Below the pieces are notes generated by a model. That model saw only the letters and a program-made list of their open reading frames with translations, was not told the DNA's origin and searched no databases. From assembly GCF_003432385.1 (NCBI RefSeq), contig NZ_CP031841.1:4039549-4103548 (forward strand): a stretch of 64,000 bases of DNA. Direction: 5' to 3'. Origin of the DNA: Breoghania sp. L-A4 (lineage in GTDB: Bacteria; Pseudomonadota; Alphaproteobacteria; Rhizobiales; Stappiaceae). The position numbers were made by a program, and so were the translations under genes. This document shows, in pieces, positions 56,243 to 64,000 of this stretch. Position 1 is the first letter of the stretch; each line of letters opens with the position of its first letter.

Positions 56243-57964
56243 TTGGACGTGGAACTCCTCGACCAGCAGGATGAACGCGACGAGCGCAACCGGCGCTGGG
56301 ACGAACCCTTCGGCGACACCTTGCTCGATCCGCAGGCCGTCGCGCGGGTGCTCGCCCTGCCCGCCTTCACTGATGTGGAGGCGGAGAATTTTCCGCCGTG
56401 GCTGCCGCTTGCGGACATCCTCGCCAATGACGGACGGCTGCGCCGCGTCAACCGCGGCGAGGTGATCATCCGCAAGGGCGACTACGGCAACTCGCTCTTC
56501 GTGATCCTGGAAGGCGCGGTCGCCGGACTGGGCGCCAGCGCCGCGGAGACGCGCGGGACCAGAGCCGGACGCCGCACGCGTCCCTCGTGGCGCCGCGCGC
56601 TCGGCCGGCTGTTTGCCCGCCCCACGCCACCGGAATACCGCGCCACGCGGCACAACCGCCGCGCCCGGCATCAGGCCGCGCGCGCCGACACCCTGCAGGG
56701 CATCGGCAAGGTGGATGTGAACGCCCTGATGGCGAAAAGCGGCACCTTCACCCTGTCGGCGCCCGAGATGTTCGGCGAAATCGCGGCGCTGACGCGAAGC
56801 CCGCGCAACGCCTCCGTCTTCGCCCTGGAAGACGACACGGTCTTGTTCGAGCTGCGCTGGCAGGGCCTGCGCGAGATCCGCAACTGGTCGCTGCCGTTCC
56901 GCGAACGCATCGACGCCCTGTACCACGAGCGCGGCCTGCTCACCCGGCTGCTGCAATGCCCGGTGTTCGATCACGTCGGCGACGCGGCGCTGGACGAGAT
57001 CGCGCAGCACTCGCTGTTCGAGACCTACGGCAATTTCGACTGGACGCAGCGCTTCAAGAGCGAGATCGGCCGCCGGCGCGGCACCGGCCACATCATCGAG
57101 CAGGAACCGCTGATCTGCCAGGAGGGCAACCATGTGGACGGGCTGCTCCTGATCAACAACGGGTTTGCCCGCGTGTCCGAGCGCGTGGATCACGGCGAAC
57201 GCACCATCGGCCACCTGTCGCACGACGACACGTTCGGTCTGAGCGAGATCGCCGCCATGGAACGCGGCGAACACGGCGTGACGCTGTCGGCAAGCCTGCG
57301 GGCGATCGGCTATGTCGACGTGATCCGCATCCCCACGAGCCTGATCCGCGAACACGTGCTGCCCGGCCTGCCCGCGCACTTCCTCAAAGCGTCATCCGGC
57401 GATCAGTCCGGGCAGGCCGAGACCGCCGAGCCGATGCGCCAGGGCATGATGGATTTCGTCGTCGATCACCGCTTCATTAATGGCGAAAACGCCATGGTGA
57501 TCAATCTCGACCGCTGCGTGGGCTGCGACGACTGCGTGCGCGCCTGCGCCACCGCGCATGACAACAATCCGCGCTTCGTCCGCCACGGCCATGCGTTCGA
57601 AAACGCCATGATCGTCAACGCCTGCATGCATTGCAGCGATCCCGTTTGCCTGATCGGCTGCCCGACCGGCGCGATCCACCGCACGGCGGAAACCGGCACG
57701 GTGATCATCGATGACAGCATCTGCATCGGCTGCTCCACCTGCGCCAACTCCTGCCCCTACAACAACATCCGCATGGTCGACATCCGCGACGAGACCGGCG
57801 CCATCATGCGCGACCGCGAGGGCCGGCCGATCGCGCGCGCCACCAAATGCGACCTGTGCGCGGGCCAGCTCACCGGACCCGCCTGCGCCCAGGCCTGCCC
57901 GCACGACGCGCTGGCCCGCGTCAACATCCGCGATACCGAGAAGTTGCTCAAATGGCTTGGCTGA
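56243..57964 (+). CDS. Cyclic-nucleotide-binding protein fused to a four-cluster ferredoxin
   Basis: A 573-residue cytoplasmic protein. Residues 65-225 form a CNB domain with GEVIIRKGDYGNSLFVILEG and an intact phosphate cassette (FGEIAALTRSPRNASV, 177-192), interrupted by an Arg-rich insert of ~65 residues (97-160). A second CNB-like domain (240-375) lacks the cassette Arg. Residues 405-573 are a DmsB/NrfC-like ferredoxin with four [4Fe-4S] sets (starting C425, C461, C494, C536). The start is TTG 56243 behind GAGGA; no ATG fits. It could be an electron carrier gated by cAMP or another ligand. Confidence 0.88.
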   Translation: MDVELLDQQDERDERNRRWDEPFGDTLLDPQAVARVLALPAFTDVEAENFPPWLPLADILANDGRLRRVNRGEVIIRKGDYGNSLFVILEGAVAGLGASAAETRGTRAGRRTRPSWRRALGRLFARPTPPEYRATRHNRRARHQAARADTLQGIGKVDVNALMAKSGTFTLSAPEMFGEIAALTRSPRNASVFALEDDTVLFELRWQGLREIRNWSLPFRERIDALYHERGLLTRLLQCPVFDHVGDAALDEIAQHSLFETYGNFDWTQRFKSEIGRRRGTGHIIEQEPLICQEGNHVDGLLLINNGFARVSERVDHGERTIGHLSHDDTFGLSEIAAMERGEHGVTLSASLRAIGYVDVIRIPTSLIREHVLPGLPAHFLKASSGDQSGQAETAEPMRQGMMDFVVDHRFINGENAMVINLDRCVGCDDCVRACATAHDNNPRFVRHGHAFENAMIVNACMHCSDPVCLIGCPTGAIHRTAETGTVIIDDSICIGCSTCANSCPYNNIRMVDIRDETGAIMRDREGRPIARATKCDLCAGQLTGPACAQACPHDALARVNIRDTEKLLKWLG

Positions 57965-58776
57965 CCCGCGGCGTCGCGCTCAACCTGGGGTTTTCGGCGG
58001 CCGCCTTCGCACTCTTCGCGGTGACCAACCGCGGCTACGCGGTGTCGCTGCGCGACGTGCAGTATTTCAACGGCTGGGTATTGGCGGGCTGCATCTTCGT
58101 CATGCTGCTGCTGACGATCCGCAAACGGCTGGTGATCCTGCCGCTGGGGCGCGTGCGCCGCTGGCTGCAGCTTCACTATTATCTCGGCTTCGCCACCATC
58201 GGCGTATTTCTGGTGCACACGCGCTACCGGCTGCCCGACAGCCCGCCGGAGTGGCTGCTGTGGGGACTGTTCGTGGGTGTCGCGGTGAGCGGGGTGATCG
58301 GCGGGCTGCTGTCCAAGCGCATTCCGCCGCAGCTCGAGGCGCGCGGCGAGCGCATTCTGTTTGAACGCATCCCCGTGTTTCGCGCGCAATTGGCCGACGA
58401 GGCGGAAGCCCTGGCGCTGACCTCGGTGAAGGCGGGTGACGCGGTCAGCCTGACCCAGCTCTACAAGCGCAGTCTGGCGGAGTATTTCGCCCGGCCGCGC
58501 AACATCCTGGCGCATCTGCAGGGTTCCACCGTGCCGCTGACGCGCATCCTGGGCGAGCTGGATTCCATCGAGCGCTACCTCGACGAAACCGAAAAGCATC
58601 GCCTGGCGACCATGCGCGATCTGGTGGTGGCCAAGAACAATCTCGATTTTCACCACGCCAACGGCGGGCTGCTGAAACTGTGGCTGTTCTTCCACATTCC
58701 GCCCACCTACGCGCTGATCATTGCCATCGTCGTGCACGTGCTGGCCGGCTATGCCTTCTCGACAGGGATCGCCTGA
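57952..58776 (+). CDS. Membrane protein with two H-x13-H pairs, probable di-heme cytochrome b
   Basis: A 274-residue inner-membrane protein with about five helices (residues 7-25, 40-56, 72-92, 100-120, 242-268). H75 and H89 lie in one helix and H248 and H262 in another, both exactly H-x13-H, the spacing for two stacked b-hemes as in ferric-reductase-like and b561-like proteins. A cytoplasmic or periplasmic loop of ~115 residues (125-240) is helical. It overlaps the ferredoxin gene by 13 bases and the decaheme gene by TGATG, so it probably links cytoplasmic electrons to the decaheme cytochrome. Confidence 0.82.
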   Translation: MAWLTRGVALNLGFSAAAFALFAVTNRGYAVSLRDVQYFNGWVLAGCIFVMLLLTIRKRLVILPLGRVRRWLQLHYYLGFATIGVFLVHTRYRLPDSPPEWLLWGLFVGVAVSGVIGGLLSKRIPPQLEARGERILFERIPVFRAQLADEAEALALTSVKAGDAVSLTQLYKRSLAEYFARPRNILAHLQGSTVPLTRILGELDSIERYLDETEKHRLATMRDLVVAKNNLDFHHANGGLLKLWLFFHIPPTYALIIAIVVHVLAGYAFSTGIA

Positions 58777-61326
58777 TGAGAATCCTGCAGAAATTCGGCT
58801 TCCGCGACAGCGCCTACGAGCGGCCCCAGGACCGCTGGGTCTGCGGCCGGCTGGCGGAAGGAAAGCCGTGTTCGCTCGGCCCCGGCGCCAAGGGCCAGTG
58901 CCGCGTCACCGCCGCCTGCCAGCCGCATCGCGACGGCGACCGCTGGGAATGCCGCCGCTCGCAGCAGGACGGCGGCCCCTGCGACGCCGGTCCCCTGCCC
59001 GGCGGACGCTGCTGCATCCAGCTCGAGCGCTGCGTGCCCCAGCCGAGCCTGAGAGCCACGCGGCGGCGCGTCTCGTTGTGGGCGGCGTGCCTGGTCGTGG
59101 GGCTCGCGGTCGTGGGGCTGAGCGGCAGCCAGGCCAGCCGGTTCCTGATGCCGGGGCCTCTGTCGGCGCATCACGCCAGCCAGAGCGAGTGCTCGAGTTG
59201 CCACGCGGGCGTCGCCCCGACAATCTCGGCTGGCTGCACCGGGCCGTCACCGCGGCCGCGCCCGAAGACAACGCCAAACTCTGCATCACGTGTCACGGTG
59301 TCGGAGACACGCCGTTCACACCGCACACGCATCCGGTGGAGGAGCTGCGCGCGATGACGCAAGCGCTGCAGGCCCGCGGCCCGAAGGATGAGAGCTGGCC
59401 GCACCGCATCAGCTTCCCCGCGCCGCAGAACACCTCCGCGTCGGGCGATGCGCAGATCTTCTGCGCCACCTGTCACGAGGAACACCAGGGCATCGCGAAC
59501 CTGACGGCGGTCGGCAACGACCGCTGCCAGACCTGCCATGTGTCCAAATTCGGCGCCTTCGCCACCTCGCATCCGCAATTCACGGAATATCCGTTCAACC
59601 GCCGCACCCGCATCATCTTCGACCACAAGTCGCATTTCGGCATCCACTTCCCCAAGACCGCCGAGGCGCCCGCGCCGGGCCAGACGGTGCCGGGCGTGTG
59701 CACCGACTGCCACGAGCCGGGACCAGGCCGCCGGTACATGGAGATCGGCTCCTTTGAGAGCATGTGCACCAGTTGCCACAACGGCGACATTCTGGGCACC
59801 ACCCGGGCCATGGGCCCCAAGGGGATCGACTTCCTCGGCGTGCCGGGCCTCGACGTGGCCACGCTCACCGCACGCGGCGTCGATATCGGCGTCTGGCCGG
59901 ACGCCGCCGAAGCCGGGATGACCGCGTTCCTGAAGACGCTGCTTCTGGGCGGCGGGGCGCATGACGGTTCCGGGGACATCCGGGAGGCGATCGCCGCCGC
60001 GGACTCGCTCGACCTGCTCGACCTGCGCGAGGCCAGCGACGCGGATCTTGCCCGCATCGCGGAGCTCGCATGGTCCGTCAAGCGGCTGTTCAACCGCCTG
60101 GAGACCACGCCGCTGTCCGAGGTGATCACGCTTCCGGGCGACGCCATGGGCACGGACATGGACCGCATGCAGATGGCCTGGATGACCGGCCTGCTGCCGC
60201 ACGACGTGATCCGCGCGGCCAACCGCGACTGGTTCCCGGGGCTTGGGGAAGAACTCCAGCGGCACGCCGGCGGCGCGCCGACACAGGCCTTCGAGGATGC
60301 ACGGGCGGCGCTCGAACCGGCAGCAACGCCGGTTGCGGGAACCGGTGACGCGGCGAATAACGTTCCGGCCAACGAGGCGCCATCGGACGACATTCTGGGC
60401 AACGACGCATCCGCCACCGGCGACGACATTCTCGGCGGCGCGGATGACGCCATTCTCGGCGGAGACACATCGAGCCCGGGAGAGCCGGCGGACGCCGGTC
60501 TGGATCTGCTCGGTCTTCCCGCGGGCGCCGATGTGCCGGCCGAGACGCCTGCGTCCGCCGACGACATCCTCGGGGGAACGACAGCATTTTGGGCGGCGGT
60601 GATGATGCTGGCGGTGATATTCTTGGTGGCGACGATATTCTCTCCGCAGACGCGCAGGCCGCCGACGGCGGGCTCGACGCGCTGCTGGGCGGCGACACGC
60701 CGGATCCCGACCTCGAACCTGCACGGGACCAGCAAGTGGACACAGCCGCGGAGCCCTTCGATCCGGAATCCTGGGCGGAGTTCGGCGGCTGGTACCGGCA
60801 GGACTTCACCATCCGCTACCGGCCGTCCGGCCACGCCGACCGCTTCCTGCGCGCCTGGCTCGACTATTCCGGCGCCGCCTTCGGCACGCCGATGCAGCCG
60901 GCGTTTGCGCCGGTGTTCGAGCAGCTCGCGCCCGAAAGCGCCGTGGGGCGCTGCACCAAGTGCCACAGCGTCGACGACGAGGACGGCCGCAAGCATGTGA
61001 AGTGGCGCGGCTTCAGCACCGGCCGGGTCTCCGGCCGCTTCACCCGCTTCTCGCACGAACCGCATGTCAGCGCCGTCGGACCGCAAGGCTGCATCGCCTG
61101 CCATGCGTTGACTGAAACCGCACCGGCGAGCCAGGGCAATGCGTTCCTGAAGACCTATCTCGGCGGTGATCCGGCGGCATTCGTGCCGAATTTCAAGAAC
61201 CCGGACAAGGCGCTGTGCGCAACGTGTCATACGGAAAGCAAGGCGGGCGAGAGCTGCACCCTGTGCCACAGCTATCACACCACCGACCTCGACCGGCCGA
61301 TGTCGGGAACCAGGCTGCCGAAGTGA
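58776..61326 (+). CDS. Membrane-anchored decaheme c-type cytochrome (two apparent frameshifts)
   Basis: Read as one gene, 850 residues. The N-terminus (1-90) has two tandem Cys4 modules (from W21 and W57), then a transmembrane helix (100-116), then ten CxxCH hemes in two groups: six at 59190, 59282, 59462, 59524, 59699 and 59765, and four at 60952, 61089, 61216 and 61254. Between them lie a helical stretch and DDIL/GG repeats (60380-60650). The frame breaks at the C run 59215-59218 and at the GA run near 60576; one added base at each restores continuous conserved sequence. The TGATG start couples it to the cytochrome b gene. Confidence 0.87.
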
Positions 61327-61354
61327 TGGGGTGTGCGGGCGGCGGGGCCTTGGC

Positions 61355-62686
61355 TCAGTCGAACATCACGCGATAGCGTTCGTCGGCGAAGCCGGCGTTG
61401 AGCGCCACGGACCTGGCATAGTCTTTCCGCGCGCGTTCGGAATGGCCAAGCTGCTGGAGCAATTCGGCGCGGCGGAAATAGGCGCGGGCGAAACCGGGCC
61501 GCGCGGCGATGACCCGGTCGAAATCCGTGAGCGCGGCCTCCGTCTCGCCGGTCTCGATCCGGGCGAGCGCGCGGTTGTAGAGCGCCAGCGCATGCTTGGG
61601 CTGCCGCTTGAGCACGATGGAATAATCCGCGATCGCGGCGTCGAACCGCCTGAGCTGCGAATGCGCAAACCCGCGGTTGAAGCGCGCCGCGTCGTAGTCG
61701 GGCTTCAATCGAAGCGCCTGGTCATAATCGGCCACCGCCTCCTCGAACTGGCCGAGCTTGCGGCGGGCGTAGCCGCGGTTGTTGTAGGCGGCCGCATAGT
61801 CGGGCTTCAGGCGGATCGCCGCATCGTAGTTGGCGATCGCCCGCTCGAGATCCCCCAGACGGCGATAGGCGATGCCGCGGTTGTTGTAGGCGTGCGGGAA
61901 CCCGGGCTTGAGCCGGATGGCGACGGAATAGCGAACGATCGCCTCGCGGAACTTCTTCGCATTCGCCAGCGCCAGTCCGCGATTGAAATAGGTGTTGGCG
62001 AAGCGGCGCTGCATTGGGGCGCGCAGCAGCGGCATTTCCGTGCAGGATTCCTGAAAACCTTGCGTCTCGTCCAGCATGAAGCGGACGTCCGGCAGATCCT
62101 TGCCGTTCCACGCACCCGCGCTGTGCCCGGTAATCGCGTGCACGTAGTTGCGGGTTTCCAGCGGCAGCCGGCCGTGGCCCGCCCGCCACGCGTCCACCCG
62201 GTTCTCACCGGCGTTATAGGCTGCAGCCGCGAGCCCGAGGTTGCCGTAGCCCCGGTTCAACGAGCCCAACAGCGTCGCCGACGCGGAGATCGCCGCCATC
62301 GGCTCGAACGCGTTCGCAAGCCCCCAGACCCGGGCGGTGGCCGGCATGAACTGAGCGATGCCCTCCGCGCCCATGGGGCTGATGGCGTTGGGATCGAACC
62401 GGCTTTCGGTCCAGATCAGCCGCGCCAGAAAGCCCGGCGGCAGACCGTGCGCATTCGCCTCGCGTTCGATCCGTTCACAGACATTTTTGACGAAGGCCGC
62501 CTCGTCGGTGACCACATACAACGGGCCGCGCGGCGCCTCGGCGACGGCATCTGCGCTGGCGGCGTCTGCAAGGGCGGCGGGAATGAACGCCGGTGGCGGC
62601 AGCGCGTTCTCCGCCCGGCAGGGCGAGACCGCGGACACGGCCATGCCCACGCCAACTCCGATCCAATGATGCAACCGGCCAGCCAT
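61355..62686 (-). CDS. Lytic transglycosylase (SLT) domain protein with TPR repeats
   Basis: A 443-residue exported protein: signal peptide (to about residue 26), a Slt-type muramidase domain (WTESRFDPNAISPMGAEGIA with catalytic Glu; LAAAAYNAGENRV), then about seven tandem TPR units in the C-terminal half (FNRGLALANAKKFREAIVRY, YNNRGIAYRRLGDLERAIAN and so on). It would cut peptidoglycan and bind partners. It converges on the decaheme gene (28-base gap). ATG 62686 gives a clean signal peptide; the longer frame to 62758 does not. Confidence 0.9.
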   Translation of the reverse strand: MAGRLHHWIGVGVGMAVSAVSPCRAENALPPPAFIPAALADAASADAVAEAPRGPLYVVTDEAAFVKNVCERIEREANAHGLPPGFLARLIWTESRFDPNAISPMGAEGIAQFMPATARVWGLANAFEPMAAISASATLLGSLNRGYGNLGLAAAAYNAGENRVDAWRAGHGRLPLETRNYVHAITGHSAGAWNGKDLPDVRFMLDETQGFQESCTEMPLLRAPMQRRFANTYFNRGLALANAKKFREAIVRYSVAIRLKPGFPHAYNNRGIAYRRLGDLERAIANYDAAIRLKPDYAAAYNNRGYARRKLGQFEEAVADYDQALRLKPDYDAARFNRGFAHSQLRRFDAAIADYSIVLKRQPKHALALYNRALARIETGETEAALTDFDRVIAARPGFARAYFRRAELLQQLGHSERARKDYARSVALNAGFADERYRVMFD

Positions 62687-62803
62687 CCGCCGAGCCTCAC
62701 GTGTCCCCGTCACGCGCCACACGCGACAACCATGGGCAATGTAACGGGTATCCAGCATGGACGGAATTGGAAATCCGGCGGCCCGCCATCACGGCCTCGC
62801 GCG

Positions 62804-63577
62804 TCAGCCCCCGGTGCCGGGGCTACGCATCAGCGCCTCGGCGGCGCTCCACAGCAGCCGGGCGGCGGCAAGCAGCAGGATCGCGTTGAGGATCGGCTTG
62901 AAGTAGGCGGCGCCCATGCGCACCAGGATCTGCTTGCCGAGATAGGTGCCGACAAAGCCGCTGACGATCATCGCCAGCACCAGCGGCAGATAGGCGGAGA
63001 AGGCGAAGCCGAGCAGCCCGAAGGCGATGACCTTCAGCAGATGCTGCAGGGTCATCAGCGCCGAATGGGTCGCCACGTGGTCCAGCGGATCGAGACGCAT
63101 GGTCTTGACCATCGCCGCGATGAAGCTCCCCGTCGCGCCGAACAGCATGGTCAGGAAGCTGGAGAAGATGCCGCCGGCGAACAGGTGCCGTCCGCTGATG
63201 CGCGGAAACCGGCCGAAGACCGACCACATGATGAACAGCGCCAGGCCGAGCTGCACCGCCCAGGGCGGGAACTGAACGAACAGCAGCCCCCCGAGCGCCA
63301 CGCCGAGCAGGCTGCCCAGCGTGAAGGGCAGCAGCGTCGAGCGGTCGACATGGCCCAGCATCAAGGCGGTGCGCCCGGCGTTGGAGCCGAACTGCACCGC
63401 GCCATGCACGGGGATCAGCGCCACGGGCGGTAGCAGCACCGCCAGCACGGCGATCATCACCATGCCGCCGCCGATGCCGAAGGCCGCCGTGATGAAGGAG
63501 GTTGCCAGGCTGGCCAGAATCATCACGTAAGCCGCCCAGACGGCCACGCCCTCGGGCAGCACCAGAAAATCCATCAT
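62804..63577 (-). CDS. TSUP (TauE/SafE)-family permease
   Basis: A 257-residue inner-membrane protein with about seven to eight helices and the twin motifs of the TSUP family (FITAAFGIGGGMVMIAVLAV; SSFLTMLFGATGSFIAAMV). Members export sulfite, sulfoacetate or related anions, or take up organic acids. Substrate unassigned. ATG 63577 or 63574. Confidence 0.88.
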   Translation of the reverse strand: MMDFLVLPEGVAVWAAYVMILASLATSFITAAFGIGGGMVMIAVLAVLLPPVALIPVHGAVQFGSNAGRTALMLGHVDRSTLLPFTLGSLLGVALGGLLFVQFPPWAVQLGLALFIMWSVFGRFPRISGRHLFAGGIFSSFLTMLFGATGSFIAAMVKTMRLDPLDHVATHSALMTLQHLLKVIAFGLLGFAFSAYLPLVLAMIVSGFVGTYLGKQILVRMGAAYFKPILNAILLLAAARLLWSAAEALMRSPGTGG

Positions 63578-63702
63578 TCACGAAGTCCCCAGCCATGCGA
63601 AGCGGCGCCCGCACCCCGGCGTCGCCTGGCAGCCGATCTAGCGCAAAACCATGCGCGCGGATAGCGCCTTGAACTTGATGAGGAAGCTCATGCCCCTCAA
63701 TC

Positions 63703-63777
63703 GTCATCCTCGGCCCTGTGCCGAGGATCCATGTTTTCAACGGCTTATGGATGGTCGGGACAAGCCCGACCATGACG
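63703..63777. repeat. Two palindromic repeats (family C copy and a second stem)
   Basis: GTCATCCTCGGCCCTGTGCC followed by GAGGATCCATG (63706-63732) matches the units at 16136-16233. A second stem, ATGGTCGGG/CCCGACCAT, spans 63748-63771. The rest of 63578-63852 shows no gene. Confidence 0.8.
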
Positions 63778-63852
63778 ACAGAGAGTTTCCCCGGCTTTGT
63801 CAGCGGTCCGGATGCGCGGATAGCGCCTTGAGCGCCACGCCAGCGATGACGC

Positions 63853-64000
63853 TCAGCGCGCGAGCGCGCGTTTCAGGACGGCAGCCGCATCCAGAGACGC
63901 CGCCTCCCCGGCCCAGGCGACGAACTGGTCCGGCCGCACCAGCACCAGCGCCGCCGCATAGTCCTCGCGGCCGTCCGCCGCCGTGTCCGCGATCACGGTC
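63853..64000 (-). CDS. FAD-dependent aromatic monooxygenase, C-terminal end (partial)
   Basis: The frame enters from the right edge and ends at 63853 (TGA). The visible 48 residues contain LVLVRPDQFVAWAGE, the typical C-terminal strand of PheA/TfdB-type flavin monooxygenases, which hydroxylate phenolic or similar rings. The FAD-binding part lies outside the window. Confidence 0.7.
   Translation of the reverse strand, partial: TVIADTAADGREDYAAALVLVRPDQFVAWAGEAASLDAAAVLKRALAR

Noticed and set aside
60380..60650. RTX calcium-binding nonapeptide repeats in the decaheme protein
   Set aside because: GG and D-L/I elements recall RTX, but the nine-residue period is absent and there is no type I secretion context.
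58776..61326. Programmed ribosomal frameshifting in the decaheme gene
   Set aside because: Both breaks are repaired by one missing base in ordinary homopolymers, no classic slippery site with downstream structure is apparent, and the same lesion type recurs in unrelated genes.
61166..63433. Long plus-strand open frame over the SLT-TPR and TSUP genes
   Set aside because: It is a shadow of two conserved minus-strand genes.
1..64000. tRNA, rRNA or complete IS elements
   Set aside because: I scanned for typical tRNA arms and CCA-like ends, rRNA stretches and paired transposase frames and found none I could support.

Overview
The window comes from a high-GC alphaproteobacterium, most likely a Hyphomicrobiales/Stappiaceae-type marine heterotroph. 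That placement is inferred from gene content (soluble NAD-linked fds formate dehydrogenase, alphaproteobacterial-style heme A synthase with a DUF2842 neighbour, PhhA/PhhB with an Lrp-type regulator, dipeptide-type ABC operons) and from dispersed palindromic intergenic repeats. I see no rRNA, tRNA, CRISPR array or complete insertion sequence.

Layout. 1-9200: formate oxidation. An excisionase-HTH/ligand-binding regulator and fdhD face the operon fdsG-fdsB-fdsA-fdsD-TorD-like chaperone; a LysR regulator lies upstream of fdsG and a palindromic candidate operator sits between them. 9400-19200: housekeeping metabolism (O-acetylhomoserine sulfhydrylase, CoA-binding protein, MarC protein, an ECHDC3-like crotonase, phenylalanine hydroxylase with its pterin dehydratase and Lrp regulator, thioesterase, heme A synthase, M20 peptidase). 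19650-20400: an AT-rich island with one orphan membrane protein. 20643-32489: a nine-gene operon (class II aldolase, oligopeptide-type ABC transporter, M20 deacylase, 2-hydroxyacid dehydrogenase, acetylpolyamine-amidohydrolase-like enzyme, class III aminotransferase) divergent from a GntR regulator, with operator and opposed promoters between them. 32651-45200: RND efflux pair, type III glutamine synthetase with terminator, aldehyde and iron-alcohol dehydrogenases with a divergent LysR, and a class III CoA-transferase. 45331-46290: a GST with two frameshifts and an IS3 remnant.

46324-61326 is the most unusual part. An ExbB-ExbD-ExbD-TonB operon with a small secreted Cys4 protein is divergent from seven tightly packed genes: a pentaheme cytochrome with an acidic DDLL-repeat region, an outer-membrane beta-barrel, a membrane-anchored FNR-type flavoprotein with a [2Fe-2S] domain, a tetraheme c554-like cytochrome, a cyclic-nucleotide-binding protein fused to a four-cluster ferredoxin, a five-helix membrane protein with two H-x13-H pairs (probable di-heme b), and a decaheme cytochrome with a duplicated cytoplasmic Cys4 module and DDIL repeats. 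Together they look like a trans-envelope electron conduit running from NAD(P)H/ferredoxin through the inner membrane and periplasm to the outer membrane. I do not recognise it as a described system. A lytic transglycosylase-TPR protein, a TSUP/TauE permease and the 3' end of an FAD monooxygenase close the window.

Five apparent frameshifts (two in the decaheme gene, two in the GST, one at an M20 peptidase/dehydrogenase junction) are all repaired by adding one base at or beside a short homopolymer. They may be sequencing deletions rather than mutations.
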